A stretch of 59,482 nt of DNA from Rhodoferax sp. Lineage in GTDB: Bacteria > Pseudomonadota > Gammaproteobacteria > Burkholderiales > Burkholderiaceae_C. Location of the stretch: contig SSFF01000022.1 in NCBI GenBank assembly GCA_008015235.1, positions 1 through 59,482 of the forward strand. The letters run 5' to 3'. Shown piece by piece: positions 50,600-59,159 of the stretch. Under the pieces are notes generated by a model. The model had not been told where the DNA came from and searched no databases. It saw only the letters and a list, made by a program, of their open reading frames with translations. Each line of letters begins with the position of its first letter. Within the stretch, counting starts at the first letter, position 1. The translations under genes were made by a program, and so were the position numbers.

Positions 50600-52196
50600 G
50601 CACGGTGTGCCGCTCTGGCCGCGGCGCCACTGGATCGTGCTCGCCGCTGTCACTGCGGCCGGTGCCATATTGCCGGGGGAGGCACAGGCAGCACCGGTGT
50701 GGCGCAACGACCCGTTTGCATTGGGGGTGGCCAGTGGCAGCCCTGCGCTGGATTCGGTGGTGCTTTGGACCCGCATAGCCCCCACAGCCTTGCCTTTGGA
50801 GCCTGGGCAGGCCATTCCTGTGCAGTGGGAGCTGTCCCCCGATGCGGCCTTCAACCGCATCGTTGCCCGCGGGACGGTGCAGGCACGGGCCGAGCTGGGT
50901 TGGAGCGTACATGCCGAGCCGGGCGGGCTGGAGTCGGATCGCGCCTACTACTACCGTTTCCATGCCGCTGGAGCCACGTCGGCCGTGGGGCAGACCCGCA
51001 CCTTGCCGGACGGAAACGCCCGGCGGCCCTTGCGCCTGGCCTATGCCTCGTGCCAGAAATGGGAAGACGGGTACTTCACGGCCTGGCGCCACATGCTCCA
51101 GGACCGGCCCGATATGGTGCTGTTCCTGGGCGACTACATCTACGAATACCCGGGCACCAGCAGCAAGCTGCGCGTTCCTGGTGGCGGCTGGGTGGTCACG
51201 CTGGAGCAATACCGGGCACGCTACGCCTTGTACAAGTCCGACCCGGACCTGCAGGCCATGCATGCGGCCTGCCCGTGGGTGCTGACTTGGGATGACCACG
51301 AGGTGCAGAACGACTATGCCGGTTTGACACCGGGCGACGGGGTTCCACCTGGCGGTTGGGGTGCTATGGATTTTGCAGCGCGCCGCGCAGCAGCCTACCA
51401 GGCCTACTACGAAAACATGCCCATGCGGGCCGCGTGCCTGACGCAGGCGCTGGCTGGCTTGGTGCAGGGCGCCGAAATGCGTATCTACCAGCGGCTCGAC
51501 TGGGGGCAGGTGGCCAGCCTCTACCTGCTCGACACCCGCCAATACAAGGATGCACAGGTTTGTACTAAGGATGGCAAGCCGGGCTCGGCCATGGTCACGC
51601 CTGCACGATGCCCCGCATGGCAGGACGCGCAGCGCAGCATGCTTGGCGCTGCGCAGGAACAGTGGTTGTACGCGCAGCTGTCCCAGGCCAAGGCGCGTGG
51701 AAGCATATGGAACATCCTGTGCCAATCGACCTTGCTGGGTCAACGTGATTTCGCCCTGGAGGGCGGGTCACGGCTGTGGAACGATGGCTGGGATGGTTAT
51801 GCAGCCGCACGCCAGCGGCTGACCGCAGCCTTGCAGCAGCACCACGTGCCCAACCCGGTAGTGCTGGGTGGCGATGTGCACGAGAACTGGGTGGGCCATG
51901 TGCTGGCCGACTACCAGAACCCTGCCAGTGCTGCAATCGGCGTCGAATTCTGCGGAACCAGCATCACCTCCCATGCGGGCAAGACAGATCGCAGTGCCGA
52001 GCAATTGGCGCGCAATCCACACTTTGTGTTCGCAGATTCACTGCACCGTGGCTATGGTCTGGCCCGCTTTGAAGACAATGAACTTACGGTGCGCCTGCGG
52101 GTGCTGGACGATGTCACCCGACCGGACACTGCTGTCTCGACCCTGGCGAGTTTTCGGGTGCGGGCGGGGGTGCCGAAGGTGGAGCGCACCGGCTGA
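50592..52196 (+). CDS. phoD: Alkaline phosphatase D (PhoD-like)
   Basis: 534-aa exported phosphodiesterase/phosphomonoesterase of the PhoD family. N-terminal signal (RRHWIVLAAVTAAGAILPGEAQA) with an RR pair, suggestive of Tat export. PhoD_N domain (DPFALGVASGSPALDSVVLWTRIAP) and metallophosphatase core with YASCQKWEDGYFTAWRHM, FLGDYIYEY, TWDDHEVQNDYAG, and GGDVHENWVGH. ATG 50592 chosen; the frame opens at 50568 inside the previous gene. Enzymes of this type use Ca2+/Fe3+ and release phosphate from phosphodiesters. Confidence 0.93.
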   Translation: MPEHGVPLWPRRHWIVLAAVTAAGAILPGEAQAAPVWRNDPFALGVASGSPALDSVVLWTRIAPTALPLEPGQAIPVQWELSPDAAFNRIVARGTVQARAELGWSVHAEPGGLESDRAYYYRFHAAGATSAVGQTRTLPDGNARRPLRLAYASCQKWEDGYFTAWRHMLQDRPDMVLFLGDYIYEYPGTSSKLRVPGGGWVVTLEQYRARYALYKSDPDLQAMHAACPWVLTWDDHEVQNDYAGLTPGDGVPPGGWGAMDFAARRAAAYQAYYENMPMRAACLTQALAGLVQGAEMRIYQRLDWGQVASLYLLDTRQYKDAQVCTKDGKPGSAMVTPARCPAWQDAQRSMLGAAQEQWLYAQLSQAKARGSIWNILCQSTLLGQRDFALEGGSRLWNDGWDGYAAARQRLTAALQQHHVPNPVVLGGDVHENWVGHVLADYQNPASAAIGVEFCGTSITSHAGKTDRSAEQLARNPHFVFADSLHRGYGLARFEDNELTVRLRVLDDVTRPDTAVSTLASFRVRAGVPKVERTG

Positions 52197-52322
52197 AGTG
52201 CTTGTTGCTTGCGGCAGTCATAGGCTGATAGCGGCCTTTCCCCGCGGTCCTAAGCAGACGTCGAAAGGGTGGATTAATACCCAGGCTAGGGGAGGCTGCA
52301 GGCGGTCCGATGAGCCAACAAG

Positions 52323-52652
52323 TTAGGGACATTGATGCCCATATCTTCTCTTTACTATAAGCCCCGCCAAATATTGAAAACCGATTCCCAAAGCGAGCAA
52401 GCCTGCCCAAGAGCTGAACGGAATGCCCAAAGTAAATACGAGCACTGGTGCCACGATTAACCAAAGCCCCCAAATCACAAATACGCAGCCAAGCAATTTG
52501 GAGGCCGACCCAACTTGCGTCGGATCAACAACACCATAGTTGCTCCTGAGAAAGTCCGCGGCTCTGTGCCTGAAAAGCATCTGCGCACGCCATAACGCGG
52601 AGCAACCCAGCATGAACATAGAACCCAGAACGAGGACGGACAGAAGGACCAC
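52323..52652 (-). CDS. Small membrane protein in a possible integron-type cassette
   Basis: 109-aa hypothetical protein with two or three hydrophobic helices (LLSVLVLGSMFMLGCSALW at about 3-21; LLGCVFVIWGLWLIVAPVLVF at about 53-73; AGLLALGIGFQYLAGLIV). The GTG start is preceded by GGAG 9 bp upstream, itself part of GTTAGGAG. The stop TAA lies inside CCCTAAC. GC content is visibly lower (about half) than the surroundings. These edges look like integron cassette boundaries. No family recognised. Confidence 0.65.
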   Translation of the reverse strand: MVLLSVLVLGSMFMLGCSALWRAQMLFRHRAADFLRSNYGVVDPTQVGSASKLLGCVFVIWGLWLIVAPVLVFTLGIPFSSWAGLLALGIGFQYLAGLIVKRRYGHQCP

Positions 52653-52786
52653 TGAGACAAGCTCCTAACGAATAATGTGTGGGAGATCCGCAAGATCGGA
52701 CCAAGCGTGGACCACGCCACGGAAAGTCAGCTTTCGCTGCACAGCAGTCGTCCGGTCAATGCCGGTCCGACCCACCATCGTGGGCC

Positions 52787-54052
52787 TCAATTCGCCCGCA
52801 GCTTCGTCGGTTTGTGCTTTTTCCTGCCCACTCCCACCATGCTCCAAACCTGCTTGGCAAAGACCCACAGGCCGGGCTCCTTCGGCTTCGTGGGCTGGCC
52901 GCGGCCGATGCGTTTGAGCTGACCCGTGTACCAGCTGATCTCCAGCAGGCCCATCTTGTCGATGGCTGAGATGCCGGTCTTGATGGGGCGCACCACCTGT
53001 TCGGGGTTTTTGCCAGCCAGCAGTCGGTTGGGCACATCGGGCTCGACGGCCAGTATGCGTGCCAGGCCGACCATGTCCACGGCCCCGCTGGCGATGGCCT
53101 GGGCCATGCCTTTGGCACTGCGAAAACCGCCGGTGACCACCAGTGGTGTGTTTACCGCTGCACGCGCTTTCTCGGCGAATTCCAGAAAGTAGGCTTCACG
53201 GGCCTGGGTGCTTTCCTTGACGGGCTCCTTGGAGGTTTTTACACCCGTCATGGCCGGGGCTTCGTAGGTGCCGCCCGAGATTTCAATCAGGTCGATGCCG
53301 GCATCTGCCAGCGCACGGATGGTGTCCAGCGACTCTTCTTCCGTGAAACCCCCGCGTTGGAAGTCGGCCGAATTGAGCTTGATGCCCACCGGAAACTGCG
53401 GGCCCACGGCTGCACGGATGGCCCGGTAGACCTCCAGCACGAAACGGCGGCGTTTCTCGGCGGTACCGCCCCAGGCATCGGTGCGCTGGTTGTGGTGCGG
53501 TGACAGGAACTGGCTCACCAGGTAGCCGTGGGCGCCGTGGATTTGCACGCCGGTAAAGCCCGCGTCCTTGACCGTCTTCGCGGCCACGGCGAAGCGCTCC
53601 ACCAGGGCCTGCACCTCGTCGGTAGTCAGTTCGCGCGGTGTGGCAAAGAATGCCTGCATGTCTTTGCGGAATGGAATGGCCGACGGTGCCACCGTTTCGC
53701 GGTTAAGCCCCTTGGGGGCTTGCTTGCCGGGGTGGTTGAGCTGCACCCAGCACTGCGTCTTGTTCGCTGTGGCGGCCTGGGCCCAGGCTTGCAGTTCCTT
53801 CAGGTGCTGGGGGCCTTCGATGATGACGTTGCCGGGTTCTCCCTTGGCGCGCTTGTCGATCATCACGTTGCCGGTGATGCACAGGCCAATGCCGCCTTGT
53901 GCCCAAGCGCTGTAGAGGCGCACCAGCTCGGGGGTGGCCACGCCTTCGCGTGTGGCCAGCGCCTCGGACATGGCCGACTTGAGCAGCCGGTTCTTGATTT
54001 TTGCGCCGCAGGGTAGGACCAAGGGACGTGACAGTGTGGTGGTCGTGTTCAT
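52787..54052 (-). CDS. NADH:flavin oxidoreductase (Old Yellow Enzyme family)
   Basis: 421-aa FMN-dependent ene-reductase-type protein. FMN-barrel motifs: RLLKSAMSEALATREG, QLNHPGKQAP, the substrate-binding His pair in VQIHGAHGYLVSQFLSP, NQRTDAWGG, and the FMN-phosphate site VVTGGFRSAKGMAQAI, VDMVGLAR. It lacks the Cys-rich/FAD/NAD extension of 2,4-dienoyl-CoA reductase, so it is the single-domain form. Likely reduces alkene bonds of an enone or 2-enoyl substrate. Coupled to the AraC gene (4-bp overlap). Confidence 0.92.
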   Translation of the reverse strand: MNTTTTLSRPLVLPCGAKIKNRLLKSAMSEALATREGVATPELVRLYSAWAQGGIGLCITGNVMIDKRAKGEPGNVIIEGPQHLKELQAWAQAATANKTQCWVQLNHPGKQAPKGLNRETVAPSAIPFRKDMQAFFATPRELTTDEVQALVERFAVAAKTVKDAGFTGVQIHGAHGYLVSQFLSPHHNQRTDAWGGTAEKRRRFVLEVYRAIRAAVGPQFPVGIKLNSADFQRGGFTEEESLDTIRALADAGIDLIEISGGTYEAPAMTGVKTSKEPVKESTQAREAYFLEFAEKARAAVNTPLVVTGGFRSAKGMAQAIASGAVDMVGLARILAVEPDVPNRLLAGKNPEQVVRPIKTGISAIDKMGLLEISWYTGQLKRIGRGQPTKPKEPGLWVFAKQVWSMVGVGRKKHKPTKLRAN

Positions 54053-55059
54053 GGGGATACTTTCTGGAGTTGGATGCGTCTTTGGAGGCCCGTTTCACCG
54101 AAAACCTGTTGGTGCCAGCGCGCATAGGCGCTGGGCCCGGAAAAACCGAGCAACAGTGAAATTTCGGCCAGAGGGCGGTTCGATTGCTGGAGGTACTTGT
54201 CCGACAGGTCGGCGCGTGTTTCCTGCAGAAGCTGTGAAAAGCTGATGTCTTGGGCTGCCAGCTGGCGATGTATGGTGCGCCGGTCCTTGCCCAGGTGGCG
54301 CGCAACCTGTTCCACGGAGCAGCGGCCAGAAGGCAGCAAAATGAGTATGAGCTGGCGGACTTCACGCACCAAGGGGTTGCTGCCTTGTGACAACCCCAGC
54401 TCCAGCTGTCGGCGACCGTACGCCGCCATGACCGGGTCAGACGACGCAATGGGCTGCTCCAGGTCGGTGCTCTTGCAGATGACACCGTCAAACTCGCTGC
54501 CAAACTCCAGTGTGCTGCCAAAAATACGGTGGTGCAGTCGCAGGTCCACCGGACTTTGGTGCACAAAGCACACCCGCAGTGGCGACCAGTCTTCGCCCAT
54601 GTAGATTTTGAGAATGCGCATCAGCGCACCCATGCTCAGTTCCATCGATTGGCGCGTGCTGCCTTGTTGCGGCAACAGGATGTCAGCCCGTATGGTGGTG
54701 TAGCCCTGGGCACTTTCCATATGCATGGCCAGTGATTCGTTGTGCACCTGCATGTACTCGATCACCATGCGCAGCACCGCATGCAGGTTGGGCGCATCGC
54801 GCACGGCCAGACCCAGTGCGCCCAGGATGGACAGTCTGCGCGATTGGGCCATGCGCAAACCGAAATTTTCGACCCCCGACAGAGCGGCCGAGTTTTCGAG
54901 CAGCTCGCGCACTGCTGTCACGGGGATGCGCAAGTCCTTCTCGAGCAGCGCGCTTTGACTGATCCCAGCATGCTTGAGCATTGCGTAGGGATCGAGTCCC
55001 ACGCTGCGGGCCACTTCCTCGTAATTTGTCAGCGCTGCAGCGCGAACCAGGGCGGTCAT
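54049..55059 (-). CDS. AraC-family transcriptional regulator (arabinose-binding-like N-domain)
   Basis: 336-aa regulator. N-terminal ligand-binding domain of the arabinose_bd (PF12625-like) type: LVRAAALTNYEEVARSVGLDP, GLRMAQSRRLSILGALGLAVRDAPNL. C-terminal HTH_18 domain (CSVEQVARHLGKDRRTIHRQLAAQDISF and ISLLLGFSGPSAYARWHQQVFG). Likely controls the divergent catabolic operon; two 21-bp-spaced direct repeats in the shared gap are candidate binding sites. Overlaps the Old Yellow Enzyme gene by 4 bp. Confidence 0.93.
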   Translation of the reverse strand: MTALVRAAALTNYEEVARSVGLDPYAMLKHAGISQSALLEKDLRIPVTAVRELLENSAALSGVENFGLRMAQSRRLSILGALGLAVRDAPNLHAVLRMVIEYMQVHNESLAMHMESAQGYTTIRADILLPQQGSTRQSMELSMGALMRILKIYMGEDWSPLRVCFVHQSPVDLRLHHRIFGSTLEFGSEFDGVICKSTDLEQPIASSDPVMAAYGRRQLELGLSQGSNPLVREVRQLILILLPSGRCSVEQVARHLGKDRRTIHRQLAAQDISFSQLLQETRADLSDKYLQQSNRPLAEISLLLGFSGPSAYARWHQQVFGETGLQRRIQLQKVSP

Positions 55060-55075
55060 AGGGTTTGTACCAAGC

Positions 55076-55113
55076 TGTCCCGAAAGGTTAATTCAATGTC
55101 CCGAAATGTTAAT
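55076..55113. promoter_or_regulatory. Candidate AraC-family operator (two direct repeats)
   Basis: 17-bp repeats TGTCCCGAAAGGTTAAT (55076-55092) and TGTCCCGAAATGTTAAT (55097-55113) differ by one base and start 21 bp apart, two helix turns, as expected for AraC-family dimers. Located between araC-like and CMD genes, closer to the regulator start. Confidence 0.7.
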
Positions 55114-55138
55114 CGCCCAATGGGGGGATTCCAAATAA

Positions 55139-55152
55139 TTGATGCACGTCAA
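55139..55152. promoter_or_regulatory. Candidate FNR-type box before the CMD gene
   Basis: TTGATGCACGTCAA, the same TTGAT-N4-GTCAA form as upstream of hsp20. Only 14 bp before the start codon, an unusual place for activation; could be repression or chance. Confidence 0.35.
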
Positions 55153-55166
55153 TCGAAGGAGATGTT

Positions 55167-55562
55167 GTGCAGACCCATCAATCCCCCAGCCCGACACCAC
55201 TGACCGACCTGTTGCGCAGCACCGGTGAGTGGAACCCGAACTGGACCCCTTTCGCCGAACTCGATCCCGAATGGACCGAGCGTTTCATGCACATGGGGCT
55301 CAAGCCCATGCTGGACAAGGTGCTGGATCCCAAGACCATCGAATTCATTGCCATCGCAGTTGATGCCTCGTGCACCCACATGTACGCCCCTGGCGTTCGC
55401 CGGCACATCCGCAAGGCCTTGGAGTTGGGCGCTACCAAGGAAGAGATCACCGCCGTGCTTCAACTGACCAGCGTGCTCGGAATTCACACCATGAGCCTGG
55501 GGGCCCCCATCCTGCAGGAAGAGCTGGCGACCGCCAACACACGTGCGACCGCGCACAAGTAA
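55167..55562 (+). CDS. Carboxymuconolactone decarboxylase-family protein
   Basis: 131-aa AhpD-like/CMD-family protein. Start GTG 55167 with AAGGAG. The helical CMD region: KTIEFIAIAVDASCTHMYAPGVRRHIRKALELGATKEEI, with a single Cys and His in SCTHMY rather than the CxxC pair of redox-active AhpD proteins, so a peroxidase role is unlikely. First gene of the plus-strand operon; BKACE gene follows after 43 bp. Its exact role is unknown. Confidence 0.85.
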   Translation: MQTHQSPSPTPLTDLLRSTGEWNPNWTPFAELDPEWTERFMHMGLKPMLDKVLDPKTIEFIAIAVDASCTHMYAPGVRRHIRKALELGATKEEITAVLQLTSVLGIHTMSLGAPILQEELATANTRATAHK

Positions 55563-55605
55563 ATCAGGTTCAAGCAACTTTTTTCCATTCAACCGAGGAC
55601 AGACC

Positions 55606-56661
55606 ATGCAATTTTTCGACGACTCCCTTTTGCCCGAGAACCAACAACCCCTGGTGATCCAGGTAGCCCCCTATGGACCAGAATTCCTGCCTGGCGATTC
55701 GGACGACATCCCCGTCTCTATGGATGCACAGATCCAGAAAGCCGTGGACTGCTACAACGCAGGCGCCACCGTGCTGCACGTGCACTGCCGCGAGGAAGAC
55801 GGCCAGGGTTCCAAGCGGCTTTCCCGCTTCAACGAAATGCTTGACCGTCTGCGCCAGGCTGTTCCGGAAATGGTCTTGCAGGTGGGTGGTTCCATTTCCT
55901 TCGCACCGGAAGGAGAGGGCGCCGATGCCAAGTGGCTGAGCGACGACACCCGCCACATGCTGGCCGAGCTGACACCGAAACCCGACCAGGTGACCATTGC
56001 CATCAACACCAACCAGATGAATGTCTGTGAATTGCTGACAGCGGACGATGTTGCCAACACCTCGCTGGCCTTGCCGGCGTACCAGGCTGCCTACTCGGAG
56101 ATGACCATACCCTCGGGGCCAGCCTTTGTCGCAGAGCATCTGAAGCGCTTGCAGGCCGCTGGAATCCAGCCCCATTTCATGCTGGCTGATGTGGGGCAGC
56201 TGGAGACGGTCGAGCGCCTGATACGACGGGGCATCTACACGGGCCCTCTTGTCCTGAACCACGTCATGATCGGTGGCGGCGCAGACGGCCCGAACCCTCG
56301 CAACATGATGGAGTTCATTAACCGGGTGCCGGAAGGTGCTGTACTCACGATTGAGGGCCTGATGCGCAATATGCTGCCGCTGACAACCATGGCGATCGCC
56401 ATGGGTCTGCATACCCGTGTGGGCATTGAAGACAATCTGTGGGGCAAGAAGGGAGAGCGCATGACCTCCGTGCGGCAAGTCGAACAGCAGGTGCGCATCG
56501 CCCGCGAGCTGCACCGCGAAGTGGCAACCGGAGCGCAGGCACGGGCCATTTACAAGATCGGTGAACACTACAACAGTGTGGATGCGACGCTTGAAAAGCT
56601 TGGCTACGCACCCAATCGCAAGAATGGGGAACTGGGCGTGCCATTGCGCCTGGCGGCCTAA
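55606..56661 (+). CDS. BKACE-family enzyme (3-keto-5-aminohexanoate cleavage / DUF849)
   Basis: 351-aa TIM-barrel protein of the beta-keto acid cleavage enzyme family (DUF849), which combine a beta-keto acid with acetyl-CoA to give a new acyl-CoA plus acetoacetyl-CoA or acetoacetate. Metal-binding H-x-H seen in VLHVHCREEDG (about residues 46-56), plus GGSISF, LADVGQLE, and VGIEDNLWGKKGER near the end. ATG 55606 fits the family start. The keto acid cleaved here is unknown; the SDR gene downstream is a candidate source. Confidence 0.9.
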   Translation: MQFFDDSLLPENQQPLVIQVAPYGPEFLPGDSDDIPVSMDAQIQKAVDCYNAGATVLHVHCREEDGQGSKRLSRFNEMLDRLRQAVPEMVLQVGGSISFAPEGEGADAKWLSDDTRHMLAELTPKPDQVTIAINTNQMNVCELLTADDVANTSLALPAYQAAYSEMTIPSGPAFVAEHLKRLQAAGIQPHFMLADVGQLETVERLIRRGIYTGPLVLNHVMIGGGADGPNPRNMMEFINRVPEGAVLTIEGLMRNMLPLTTMAIAMGLHTRVGIEDNLWGKKGERMTSVRQVEQQVRIARELHREVATGAQARAIYKIGEHYNSVDATLEKLGYAPNRKNGELGVPLRLAA

Positions 56662-56696
56662 CGCGGCGGTCGGAAACAAACAAGAGGAGACATTCC

Positions 56697-57971
56697 ATGA
56701 ATTGGAAAAGCAAACCGATTGCCGTTCTGATGGGCTTGTTGCTCATCCATGTGCTGGCCCATATCGACCGGCACATGCTGTCCGGCTTTGCGCCACAGAT
56801 CACCCAGGAGCTGGTGCTCAACAACAAACAGTTCGGGTTTCTGACTGGTGCGGTTTGGGTGCTGAGCTTTGGCTTCATGGCCATCTTCATGGGTTCACTG
56901 GCCGACCGCTTCAGTCGGACCAAGGTCATGGCTTTCGGGGTCCTGGTTTGGAGTGTCTGTACAGCCGCTTCCGGCTACGCCCAGAACTTTGAGCAGATGG
57001 TGCTGGCACGCTTTTTCGTGGCCACGGGGGAGGCCGCATTGGTACCCGCAGCCGTATCGTTGCTGGCCGAAGTGTTTTCGGCCCAGCGTCGTAGCACGGC
57101 AGTCGGTGTGTTCTTTATCGGCATCCCCATGGGCATCGGACTGGCCTTTGTGATTGCAGGAACCATGGGTGCCTCCATGGGCTGGCGCAGTACCTTCATG
57201 GTGCTGGGTATTGCCGGCGTTGTCATGACTCTGCCTCTGTTGTTTCTGAAGGACCAGCGGGATAACGGTATCGGCCACGAGCCGGGCGCTCCGTTTGGCC
57301 AGCAGGTGAAGCTGGTCATGGGCGCGATGCGGGCCAGCAAGCCGCTGCGCCAGACCATGATTGGTTTCGTGTTGATTCACTTTGCCTTTGCTGGCCTTGC
57401 CTTCGTGCAGCTGTGGCTGGTCCGTGAGCGCGGCTTTGACGGAGCCAGCATCGCCAAGCAAATGGGTTCCATGCAGATTCTCTTCGGCACCATTGGTGCG
57501 GTGTTGGGGGGGATTGCGAGTGACCGGTTGGCCGGACGCTTCCAGGGGGGGCATGCCACCGTGCTGTCGTTGATGGTGCTGGTCTTTGCACCTCTGATGT
57601 TGCTGTACCGTTTTGCAACGCCCGGGTCGGCTCTGTTTTTTATCGGCATGTGTGCTGGTTTCATTCTGCCGCTGGCCAGCTACGGCCCTGCCAATGCGCT
57701 GATCCAGGCCCTGACGCCGGTCAACATGCGTTCCACCATTACCGGTGCGACCATGATGCTGATCAACGTATTTGCCATCGCGATCGGCAATCTTGCCGTT
57801 GGTGCAATCAGCGACAGGCTGACCGCCAGTGGCTCCAGCTTCGGCTTGAGCACTGCGCTGATAGGAACTGATGTGCTGGTGATGCTGTCTCTCTGGTTCT
57901 TCTGGCGTGCCGCCAGCAGCGGCGACTCCCGACTGGCGGATGCCCGCGACAAGTCGGTCGTGATGCACTGA
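56697..57971 (+). CDS. MFS transporter
   Basis: 424-aa major facilitator with twelve predicted helices. MFS motif A region between helices 2 and 3: GSLADRFSRTKVMAFG. Helix 1 carries HIDRHMLSG, reminiscent of spinster/Spns-like or aromatic/metabolite MFS proteins (DRxxxG). It probably imports the operon's substrate; direction and substrate unproven. GAGGAG precedes the start. Between the BKACE and SDR genes. Confidence 0.92.
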   Translation: MNWKSKPIAVLMGLLLIHVLAHIDRHMLSGFAPQITQELVLNNKQFGFLTGAVWVLSFGFMAIFMGSLADRFSRTKVMAFGVLVWSVCTAASGYAQNFEQMVLARFFVATGEAALVPAAVSLLAEVFSAQRRSTAVGVFFIGIPMGIGLAFVIAGTMGASMGWRSTFMVLGIAGVVMTLPLLFLKDQRDNGIGHEPGAPFGQQVKLVMGAMRASKPLRQTMIGFVLIHFAFAGLAFVQLWLVRERGFDGASIAKQMGSMQILFGTIGAVLGGIASDRLAGRFQGGHATVLSLMVLVFAPLMLLYRFATPGSALFFIGMCAGFILPLASYGPANALIQALTPVNMRSTITGATMMLINVFAIAIGNLAVGAISDRLTASGSSFGLSTALIGTDVLVMLSLWFFWRAASSGDSRLADARDKSVVMH

Positions 57972-57984
57972 CACAGGTCCGTCC

Positions 57985-58821
57985 ATGTCATCCTCCACCC
58001 ACCCCATCGCGGGCAAGGTGGCCATCGTCACCGGCGCTGCCGGTGGCTTGGGCCGCGCCATTGCCCTGAACTATGCCGCACACGGAGCCACGGTGGTGGC
58101 CTGCGACGTCAACGAGAGCGGTCTGACCCAGCTTGCGACCGAACTGAACACTCATGGCGACAAGCACCTTTGTGTACCCTGCAACGTCGCCGACAGCCAT
58201 GGCGTAGCTGCGTTGTTTGATCATGTCTGCCATGTCTTCGGCACGGTGCATATCCTGGTGAACAATGCCGCCCTGGTGCCTTCGCGTCCCGAGGACGATG
58301 TCCGACGGAACAGGCACTACACCTACATCACGACGCCGCAACCACGCCAGTCGCTGCGGTTCACCAGCCAGATGTCCGACGGCGAATGGCTCCGCTGGTG
58401 GGACGTCAACGTGCACGGGGTGTTCTATTGCACCCGCGAGGCGCTCAAGCGCATGGAGCCCCAGCGTGAAGGCAAGATCATCAATGTGGCCTCCATTGCA
58501 GGCATCTCGTCCATGAGTGCCCATAGTCCGCACTACAGCGCCACCAAAGGGGCGGTCATCGCGTTTACCAAGGCGGTTGCAGCCGAAGTGGCCGGTGCCA
58601 ATGTGTTTGTCAATGCCATGGCGCCTGGTGGCGTTCAGACTCCAGACTTTGATGCCCTGCTGGCGCGCATGGGGGAGGAAAAGTGCAACCAGTTCTGGCA
58701 AGTCATTCCCGCAGGTCGGCTGGGTACGATGCAGGAATATGCGGACACCGCACTGTTCCTTGCAGGCCCCCACTACCTGGTGGGTCAGGTCATCAGTCCC
58801 AATGGAGGGGCAGTGATTTGA
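57985..58821 (+). CDS. Short-chain dehydrogenase/reductase (SDR)
   Basis: 278-aa NAD(P)-dependent dehydrogenase. Cofactor motif TGAAGGLGR, NNAA, catalytic Ser in NVASIAG and YSATK pair, and PGGVQTPD. Compared with a standard 250-aa SDR there is an insertion of about 25 residues after NNAALVPSRPEDDV (RHYTYITTPQPRQS region) before the helix carrying the NVHG motif. It may oxidise a hydroxy acid to the keto acid cleaved by BKACE (inference). Stop overlaps the Rieske gene start. Confidence 0.9.
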   Translation: MSSSTHPIAGKVAIVTGAAGGLGRAIALNYAAHGATVVACDVNESGLTQLATELNTHGDKHLCVPCNVADSHGVAALFDHVCHVFGTVHILVNNAALVPSRPEDDVRRNRHYTYITTPQPRQSLRFTSQMSDGEWLRWWDVNVHGVFYCTREALKRMEPQREGKIINVASIAGISSMSAHSPHYSATKGAVIAFTKAVAAEVAGANVFVNAMAPGGVQTPDFDALLARMGEEKCNQFWQVIPAGRLGTMQEYADTALFLAGPHYLVGQVISPNGGAVI

Positions 58822-59159
58822 CGAAGCGCACCATCGTGCTGATGGCGCTTGCCGAGGTTCCGGTGGACCGGGGCCGCCAATGCAAGGTCGAGGGGCTGGA
58901 TCTGGCCCTGTTTCGAATCGGTGACGCGGCGTATGCCATCGCCGACAGCTGCCCCCATCAGGGCGCCTCCCTGGCCAACGGCAAGCTTCAAGGTGCCTTG
59001 GTGAGCTGCCCAGCGCATGGGCTCAAGTTTGACGTGCGCACCGGTTGCTCATCGGTGTCTGCCGAGCTGCGCACCGGCAATTACCCCGTACGTGTGATCG
59101 ACGGACAAATCGTGCTCGATATCGAAGAGCCACAACCCCAAGGAGTCAAAGAATGCTGA
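58818..59159 (+). CDS. Rieske [2Fe-2S] ferredoxin
   Basis: 113-aa Rieske-type ferredoxin similar to NirD/bifunctional dioxygenase ferredoxins. Cluster motifs CPHQG (C-x-H) and CPAHG (C-x2-H) separated by about 17 residues. Starts with TTG 58818 overlapping the SDR stop (TTGA), preceded by GGAGGGG; ATG 58842 is an alternative. It normally passes electrons to a ring-hydroxylating oxygenase; no oxygenase is visible here, so it may lie beyond the window. The ligase gene overlaps its end by 7 bp. Confidence 0.9.
   Translation: MTKRTIVLMALAEVPVDRGRQCKVEGLDLALFRIGDAAYAIADSCPHQGASLANGKLQGALVSCPAHGLKFDVRTGCSSVSAELRTGNYPVRVIDGQIVLDIEEPQPQGVKEC

Noticed and set aside
52675..52969. Three overlapping short plus-strand frames at the end of the Old Yellow Enzyme gene
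   Set aside because: They have no motifs and run opposite the conserved 3' end of the oxidoreductase gene.
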